Origin: Onstottus_B arcticum
GTDB taxonomy: Bacteria; Acidobacteriota; Blastocatellia; UBA7656
Reading direction: 5' to 3'
Assembly (NCBI GenBank): GCA_038040485.1
Contig: JBBPIE010000007.1
Location: 198,593-262,592, forward strand
Length of the DNA: 64,000 nt
Shown one piece after another: positions 58,654-64,000 of this stretch. Position numbers and translations under genes: made by a program. The notes under the pieces were generated by a model. The model was not told the origin of the DNA. It saw only the letters and a list, made by a program, of their open reading frames with translations, and did no database searches. Numbering within the stretch: the stretch's first letter is position 1; every line of letters starts with the position of its first letter.

Positions 58654-60753
58654 TCAAGGCTCGACCCCAAACACGACTGCCTGGCTCGCAGTGCGCTTGG
58701 ATGTCGAGTCTTTGACAGCAACTCGCAGCTCGTAGACGCCGGGAGCCAGATTGTTCAGCTTGATCTCTTCACCGGCGGCTATGCTCTTTTTATCTTTGCC
58801 CAACTGACGCTCCGTCACTGCCTGCCAGTTTCCCTCAGCCACGACCTTGTCGCCTTGAAACACGCGAGTCTGCATGAGCAATTGGGATTCTGAGTTTCCC
58901 CGCGTCTGATCGACATAGATCCTGAAGTAGTAAGTCAGGAGATCGCTCTTTCGGTAGAACCTGATCCCCTGTACAAACTTTGCCTGAACCAAGCCTTTGG
59001 CCTCACCCGGCACGGATGCCGAGGTTTCGTTCTTCGAATCCAGCAGCAAGAGGCTGCTCAAGGCCAGCTTCTGCCGGGACAAGTTAGGTACCTCGACCAA
59101 CGCCCAGCCAGTCCCGATCCGGTCGGTGCTGGTCTCACGAGTGCCGACCCGAATCTGATAAAGCCCGGGCTTGAGCGCAAATCTTCTGGCGTATCGGTAG
59201 CCGGTCTTCTTCGCCAAAGCCAGCCGCTCCGGAAGCAGATTTCCGTTTATGGTCTCGCTGTGGCCGTCGATGCGCTTGCCCGACGAATCGAACACCAACG
59301 TCACCACCTGCAACGCAAACAGGTAGTGGCCATCTTGCTCGCGGTACTCGAGCTTCTCAGCATCGAAACTGACCTTGAGCGACACCTGGGCGTCATCGGC
59401 TTCGCTCTCGAGATAGTCGGCTTCGACGACGAGCCCGAGCGTCGTGACCGGCAGCGGCGCTACGATTGCCTGAGCCAACCGCTGGTCGGGGGTGACCGCT
59501 TGCCCGTCTTTCTTGTCTTTGTCAGGCTCGGCCGCGAGGTAGCCCTTCTGCGTGCGAACCTTATATTCAGGGTGAGTCTTGACCCGCACCGTAATTTGGC
59601 GAAACGACTTCTTGTCATTCACACTCGCAGGGTAATATGCCAGCCCGTAGTAAAGCCGATTATTGTCGAGCGCCTTCTGGAGGGCGCCCTTAAGATCGTT
59701 TGTGTTGAAGAACGGCTCGCCGCCTGTGTCCCGCGCCAGCGCATTCAAGCCATTCTCCAGGTCCTTTTCAGACGCACTTACATAGCTCATGATTCTCGGA
59801 TCGCTACCCAGGTTCGGCCGCGATGCGTCAAAGATCGACAGCGGCTGCAGCCCTTTGGCATCGATCGAGTAGATGGTCACACCTGAACGCACAGCTCGGC
59901 TCACAACCGATTGAACCTCGCTGGTATTCATTTGTCCGCTGCCATCCCAAAGCGTGAACCCATCCGAGAACAGCACGATCAAGCGTTGACCGGGCAATCC
60001 TGCCATCGCTTCAGCGACCGCTTTCAGAGTTAGAAGCGTTGCGCGGCTTTGATAGCCTGCCTCGCTAAGGATCTGACGGGCTCGACCCCGCACATACCCG
60101 GGTGGAGGCGGGATTCTGTCTTCGGCGGTAAGGATGCTCGTCGCGACCCTCAAAGCTTCCCGGTCATCGCGATCCACCATCGCGGCAAGATAGGGCGAGA
60201 ATAAACTGTCGTTCGTGGAAGGTCCCGGACTGAGCTTCTCTATCGCATAGCGAAGGATGCGCCGATCACGAGTGAATTGTCCCACAAGCCCCAATGTCCC
60301 AGTCGTGGGGATCAAAGCCACCAGGTCTTGATCCGACAACTGCTCATTCACGTACCGCCTCAAAGCTTGTTTCATCGACAACAAACTAGATGTCGAAAGA
60401 TGCAGATTGTCGACGAAGAGAGCTATTGTGCGCGAAGGCGACTCGGGCGGAGAGATCTTCGGAGCATCTCTGCCGGCAGCCGTTGGGACGTCGTCTTTTC
60501 CAGCCACGCGTGCGACAGAGAAGAAGCTGACCGTTTGAGGGCGGCCGTTCTCCAGCACCTCGAAATCTTCTTTCTTGAGACCGTCTACGAGCTTACCTTG
60601 CCGGTCAGTGACGACAGCCCGCACTTCGATGAGTTCAGTGCTCAGCTTGATCGTTTGGTCTTTGTCGCCAGGTTTGGTTTGAGGCTGTGTTCGGCTCTGC
60701 GCACTTACTGTGAGCACCAGAGCGAAGAGCGCACCGCATAATCCGATCTTCAT
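58654..60753 (-). CDS. Large secreted VWA-domain protein (VWFA-related)
   Basis: A 699-residue protein from the ATG at 60753 (GGAAG upstream), with a signal peptide (KIGLCGALFALVLTVSAQ). The family lead is IKLSTELIEVRAVVTDRQGK and KKEDFEVLENGRPQTVSFFS. The VWA domain (about 95-390) has the degenerate MIDAS FVDNLHLSTSS and LIVLFSDGFTLWDG. The C-terminal half is beta-rich (LALKPGLYQIRVGTRETSTD) and ends in Ig-like GVYELRVAVKDS. Second protein of this type in the window; role in extracellular protein binding. Confidence 0.88.
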   Translation of the reverse strand: MKIGLCGALFALVLTVSAQSRTQPQTKPGDKDQTIKLSTELIEVRAVVTDRQGKLVDGLKKEDFEVLENGRPQTVSFFSVARVAGKDDVPTAAGRDAPKISPPESPSRTIALFVDNLHLSTSSLLSMKQALRRYVNEQLSDQDLVALIPTTGTLGLVGQFTRDRRILRYAIEKLSPGPSTNDSLFSPYLAAMVDRDDREALRVATSILTAEDRIPPPPGYVRGRARQILSEAGYQSRATLLTLKAVAEAMAGLPGQRLIVLFSDGFTLWDGSGQMNTSEVQSVVSRAVRSGVTIYSIDAKGLQPLSIFDASRPNLGSDPRIMSYVSASEKDLENGLNALARDTGGEPFFNTNDLKGALQKALDNNRLYYGLAYYPASVNDKKSFRQITVRVKTHPEYKVRTQKGYLAAEPDKDKKDGQAVTPDQRLAQAIVAPLPVTTLGLVVEADYLESEADDAQVSLKVSFDAEKLEYREQDGHYLFALQVVTLVFDSSGKRIDGHSETINGNLLPERLALAKKTGYRYARRFALKPGLYQIRVGTRETSTDRIGTGWALVEVPNLSRQKLALSSLLLLDSKNETSASVPGEAKGLVQAKFVQGIRFYRKSDLLTYYFRIYVDQTRGNSESQLLMQTRVFQGDKVVAEGNWQAVTERQLGKDKKSIAAGEEIKLNNLAPGVYELRVAVKDSTSKRTASQAVVFGVEP

Positions 60754-60986
60754 GTTGAGCTTCCCTTGCGGTGGCGATGTGTCCAAAGCCACCTCGATGC
60801 GCTTGCCTGCGCCAGCCATCATGATTCCACATCACGCGTTGTTTGGGCAATTGCAGCCCGGTACGACGCCGCAATACTCAGCCGTGTACCCTCCGAGGAC
60901 AAGCGGCGTTGCGCGAAAGATCAAAACCTGGTGAATCGCGGCGTGCGGAAGGTGATGGCTGTGGCGCAACCACTGTCCGGCATGGA

Positions 60987-62270
60987 ATGATGCTGCGCAT
61001 GTCTTCAGGCGATCTCGCTCCGGCCCAAACACCCGGCACAACCAACCGGCCAAAACGATCTTCCTTCCCTGCGCTGCGTCACCGCGACTTTCGACTCCTG
61101 TGGATAGGACAGCTCATCTCGGTCACCGGCACTCAGATGCAGTATGTTGCCATCAATTGGCACGTCTACTTGCTGACGAAATCTCCTTTGGCATTAGGCG
61201 CCGTGGGGCTTGTGCGCGTCCTCCCGATTGTCTTGTGCTCGCTCATTGGCGGTGTTGTAGCCGACGCAGTGGATCGGAAGCGGCTGATGTTAATCGCGCA
61301 ATCGGTGATGCTGATCAGCGCGGCTCTGCTTGCCGGGCTGACCGCTGCCGGCCGAGAAAGTTTGTGGCCGATCTACTTGCTCACTGCCATCGCCTCGGCG
61401 GCAGTCGCCTTCGACAACCCTGCCCGCCAGGCGATGCTGCCAACACTGGTGCCATCAGAGGACTTTCCCAACGCGGTCAGCCTCGGAATAGTTGTCTTCA
61501 ACTCTGCAACGATCGTTGGGCCGGCGCTGGCTGGATTGCTTCTGGCCGTGCGCGGGCCCGCGTTGATCTACGGTCTCAATGCGCTTTCGTTCGTCGCGGT
61601 GATCATTGCGCTCCTGCTGATACGGGCGAGCGGGCGCGCCGCTGCCGCAACCCAAGCAGCACAGATGAACTTTGCGGCGCTTCGCGAGGGGCTGCGGTTT
61701 GTTTGGCGAACTCCGATTATCGTGCAGACGATGACTCTCGATTTCATCGCGACGTTCTTTGCGTCGGCTACTGCGTTGCTGCCGATCTTCGCGGCAGAGG
61801 TTCTGAAAGTCGGGGCTCGGGGGCTGGGCTTGCTTGCGGCCGCGCCTGGCGCAGGTTCGATCGTAACCGGGCTGCTGATCGCAAGATTCGGGGCAATGCG
61901 GAAGCAAGGCAGGGCCGTGCTCGTCTCGATCGCCATCTATGGCGCAGCTACGATCGTGTTTGGCTTGTCGAAATGGTTCTGGTTATCGCTTCTGATGCTG
62001 GCGATCACCGGCGCGGCGGACACAGTGAGCACCGTCCTGCGACAGACGATGCGCCAGTTGATCACGCCCGACCACCTGCGAGGGCGGATGACATCGGTGA
62101 ACATGATTTTCTTTATGGGAGGCCCGCAGCTCGGCGAGCTTGAAGCAGGCGTCGTCGCCGCCTTGATCGGCGCGCCGCTCTCGGTAGTCACAGGCGGTGT
62201 GGGCTGTTTGATAGCGGTCGCCGTGGCGAGCTTATGGGCAAAGAGCTTGAGGCGGTACGAGGGAGATTGA
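60987..62270 (+). CDS. Major facilitator superfamily exporter
   Basis: A 427-residue, 12-helix transporter of the MFS-3/EntS type: FPALRHRDFRLLWIGQLISV, TGTQMQYVAINWHVYLLTKS, VADAVDRKRLMLIAQSVMLI (motif A region), FDNPARQAMLPTLVPSEDFP. Relatives export siderophores or drugs. The frame is open from 60843, but the N-terminal family match begins after 61060, so the ATG at 60987 (or 60999) is used. Substrate unknown. The gene is divergent from the VWA gene. Confidence 0.9.
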   Translation: MMLRMSSGDLAPAQTPGTTNRPKRSSFPALRHRDFRLLWIGQLISVTGTQMQYVAINWHVYLLTKSPLALGAVGLVRVLPIVLCSLIGGVVADAVDRKRLMLIAQSVMLISAALLAGLTAAGRESLWPIYLLTAIASAAVAFDNPARQAMLPTLVPSEDFPNAVSLGIVVFNSATIVGPALAGLLLAVRGPALIYGLNALSFVAVIIALLLIRASGRAAAATQAAQMNFAALREGLRFVWRTPIIVQTMTLDFIATFFASATALLPIFAAEVLKVGARGLGLLAAAPGAGSIVTGLLIARFGAMRKQGRAVLVSIAIYGAATIVFGLSKWFWLSLLMLAITGAADTVSTVLRQTMRQLITPDHLRGRMTSVNMIFFMGGPQLGELEAGVVAALIGAPLSVVTGGVGCLIAVAVASLWAKSLRRYEGD

Positions 62271-62324
62271 AAAGAGCAGCCAAACGAAGCATTATCAATT
62301 CTCGGTGGGGTACTCGTTCAAATG

Positions 62325-62443
62325 TCTTCTCTGCGTAAACTCTGCGTCTCAGCGGCTCTGCGGTTAGAGAGTTCGCAAACTTGTAAATCTGGAAGTGCTC
62401 TCTAACCGCAGAGCCACTGAGACGCAGAGACAACGCAGAGAAT
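62325..62443. repeat. Palindromic repeat family A, copy 5
   Basis: Left arm 62325-62371 (TCTTCTCTGCGTAAACTCTG to GCGGTTAGAGA) and right arm 62398-62443 (CTCTCTAACCGCAGAGCCAC to CAACGCAGAGAAT) pair along most of their length. It is one of the best-kept copies, in the gap after the MFS gene. Confidence 0.92.
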
Positions 62444-62508
62444 ATGTTTAAGACATCGCGCAATTCTCGATGCACCTAGTTTCATACTTCAAGCAGGAGG
62501 TCTTTTTC

Positions 62509-63828
62509 ATGAAGAGCAAGTGGACAACAACAATCATCGCACTGATCCTGTCGGTCTCGACGGTTTCAACCGCCTCGGCCGACATCAAGATGAAAACCAA
62601 GAACACTTCGCCCGGCAATACGAGCGAAGGCACGATCTACATCAAGGGCGTACGCCAACGCTCCAGTCAGAGTTACGGCGCAGGCTTCGAAATGGTCACC
62701 ATCACCCAGTGTGACCTCAAGCGGACGGTTCAAATCAACGACAAGGCCAGAACCTACATGGTCACGCCAATGGTCAGCGCGACCTCTCCCTCTACGACAA
62801 CCGGAGAAAAACAAGCTCCGAGCGCCAACCAGCCAACTACCACGCGACGCGGCGGAGTTGTTACCTACCACTCAACCATCACCGACACCGGCGAGCGCAA
62901 AAAAATGTTTGGATTCAACGCCCGGCATATCAAGTCTTCAATGATGGTCGAATCAAGCCCCGACGCTTGCTACCCATCCAGGATGCGTATTGAGACCGAT
63001 GGTTGGTACATCGACTTTGAATTCAACTTTGAATGTGACTCGGACAAACCTCTTGTAGCCGGGGCTCCGGGGGGAGGAGGTCGGCCCGATTGCCGGGATG
63101 AGATTCGTTTCAAGAGGTCCGGGGCGGGCAAAATGGGATACCCGATTCTTGTGACCACTACCGTCTACCTGGACGGCGGGCAGACGTCCGTTTCGACCAC
63201 GGAGGTCGTTGAACTCACGACCACGCCATCGGACGCCGCCTTGTTTGAAGTCCCAACCGGGTACACCGAGGCGAAGGACTATCAGGAGTTGATGGGAATG
63301 CCGTCCGTGGAATCGATCACTCAAAGCGGCCGCCGGCCTACCGTCCCGCAGGCCAACGACGAGGCTTCAGTTGCCGCAGTCAAACAACCGGGCAAGATTC
63401 GAGTCGGCGTTGTGACCATCGCCAACAAAACGGATCGGTCGCCTTCGTTGTACAACCTGCGCAGCAGGCTTATCAGCAACATCATCGACGCCGACGTAGA
63501 CGCTGTCCCGCTCGACTCGCGCACTCCTGCCGAGATCGAAGCCGAAGCAAAACAGAAGAGCTGCGATTACATCCTGTACACGGACATCGCGTTGTTGAAG
63601 ACGTCGGGCAAGGTCGGAGGCCTGCTGGGGCGAGCTACCGGCGTTGGCGGTGTGAAAGAGAAAGTCGAGGCGCGGCTTGATTTCAGATTGTTCCCTGTGA
63701 GCAGTTCAACGGCTGTGTTGACTTCATCGGCCACGGCTAAGGATGAGAGTTCGGAGGACGCTAGCCTGTCGCTGGCAGCCGGACAAGAAGGAAGAGCAGT
63801 CGTGGTTGAAGTCCGCAAGAGGAAGTAG
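62509..63828 (+). CDS. Secreted DUF4412-like hypothetical protein
   Basis: A 439-residue protein starting at ATG 62509 with AGGAGG eight bases upstream (the frame is open from 62470). Signal peptide at about 1-24. The N-terminal half resembles DUF4412-like lipoprotein/secreted proteins (IKMKTKNTSPGNTSEGTIYI, TVQINDKARTYMVTPM). The C-terminal half, from about residue 300 (GKIRVGVVTIANKTDRSPSL to YTDIALLKTSGKVGG), resembles a nucleoside- or curli-type accessory domain found in Acidobacteriota envelope proteins. Function unknown. Confidence 0.7.
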   Translation: MKSKWTTTIIALILSVSTVSTASADIKMKTKNTSPGNTSEGTIYIKGVRQRSSQSYGAGFEMVTITQCDLKRTVQINDKARTYMVTPMVSATSPSTTTGEKQAPSANQPTTTRRGGVVTYHSTITDTGERKKMFGFNARHIKSSMMVESSPDACYPSRMRIETDGWYIDFEFNFECDSDKPLVAGAPGGGGRPDCRDEIRFKRSGAGKMGYPILVTTTVYLDGGQTSVSTTEVVELTTTPSDAALFEVPTGYTEAKDYQELMGMPSVESITQSGRRPTVPQANDEASVAAVKQPGKIRVGVVTIANKTDRSPSLYNLRSRLISNIIDADVDAVPLDSRTPAEIEAEAKQKSCDYILYTDIALLKTSGKVGGLLGRATGVGGVKEKVEARLDFRLFPVSSSTAVLTSSATAKDESSEDASLSLAAGQEGRAVVVEVRKRK

Positions 63829-63838
63829 TCTCGAATAG

Positions 63839-64000
63839 AGCACCCTTCGTGGCGCGGGCCGGATGCACTTGCGGGAAGATGGCTACGAGATTCGCACGAT
63901 TCAGGGCTGCTCGGGCCATAACGATCTCACGACGATGATTCATGTGCATGTGTTGAACAAGGGCGGGCGAGGAATCTGCAGTCCAGCCGACAAACTATGA
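63839..64000 (+). pseudogene. C-terminal remnant of an integron-type tyrosine integrase
   Basis: In one frame from 63839 to the TGA at 63998-64000 the translation reads STLRGAGRMHLREDGYEIRT, IQGCSGHNDLTTMIHV, HVLNKGGRGICSPADKL. This lines up with the end of IntI integrases (HTLRHSFATHLLEDG, IRTIQELLGHSDVSTTMIYT, HVLNRGGxGVRSP). The catalytic His of the HxxR box is Ser, one residue is lost between LGH and the active-site Tyr, and the Tyr itself is His. An in-frame TAG lies just upstream at 63836. It is therefore a dead fragment of about 54 codons. It begins 10 bases after the preceding gene. Confidence 0.8.

Overview
The window looks like chromosomal DNA of a moderately GC-rich soil bacterium, most likely an Acidobacteriota member close to Blastocatellia. 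This is inferred from the gene content: paired VWFA-related secreted proteins of the type common in that phylum, a mutS2-dnaG-rpoD block, a TTG-started housekeeping sigma factor, a cdaA-cdaR-glmM operon, and many families of intergenic palindromic repeats. No rRNA or tRNA gene and no CRISPR array was seen.

Layout. Bases 1-2820 hold the end of an M29-like peptidase gene, a HAD hydrolase, a peroxiredoxin and a small zinc-binding protein. Bases 2864-4659 are an AT-richer accessory patch: a DUF2283 gene with an early stop, a HEPN-domain protein, an unknown 109-residue protein, and an antitoxin gene next to a truncated MazF-type toxin. Bases 4786-9040 hold a ClC transporter with CBS domains, a BON-domain protein and a GNAT-like protein. 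Bases 9105-15700 are the information-processing block mutS2, dnaG, rpoD. Two TIR-domain genes follow, then a PspA-like coiled-coil protein and a secreted glycine-rich protein. Bases 18497-21940 are the c-di-AMP/cell-wall operon (cdaA, cdaR, glmM on the minus strand). Bases 23288-28804 are a minus-strand housekeeping run: an MsbA-like ABC exporter, yicC, gmk, rpoZ, coaBC. Bases 29125-36431 hold a DHH phosphoesterase, a glycine-zipper protein, a Tat-exported amine oxidase followed by a DUF1883 protein and a two-helix membrane protein, a secreted IPT-like protein, a CaCA-family exchanger and a universal stress protein. Bases 36548-40518 are a peptide-type ABC uptake system lacking its ATPases. 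Bases 40600-45381 hold an overlapping pair of small unknown genes, ptsH-ptsI, a frameshifted ankyrin-repeat gene and a VWA protein. Bases 45538-50763 hold an OmpA-like protein, an enoyl-CoA hydratase/CoA-transferase pair, an NTF2-like protein and a metallo-beta-lactamase-fold protein. Bases 51424-57077 are a putative copper-linked secretion cluster: a Tat multicopper oxidase, a SCO-type copper chaperone, two paralogous secreted proteins of unknown family, a six-cysteine secreted mini-protein, a 57-residue protein, and unusually strong RNA hairpins between them. The rest holds DinB, dienelactone hydrolase, a large VWA protein, an MFS exporter, a DUF4412-like secreted protein and, at the edge, the decayed C-terminus of an integron-type integrase.

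The best candidates for undescribed biology are the multicopper oxidase/SCO/mini-protein cluster, the TIR pair in which one partner has lost the catalytic glutamate, the DUF1883 plus membrane-protein cassette, the overlapping 52/114-residue gene pair, and the dense set of palindromic and heptameric repeats. All functions are predictions from reading the sequence; no database search was run.
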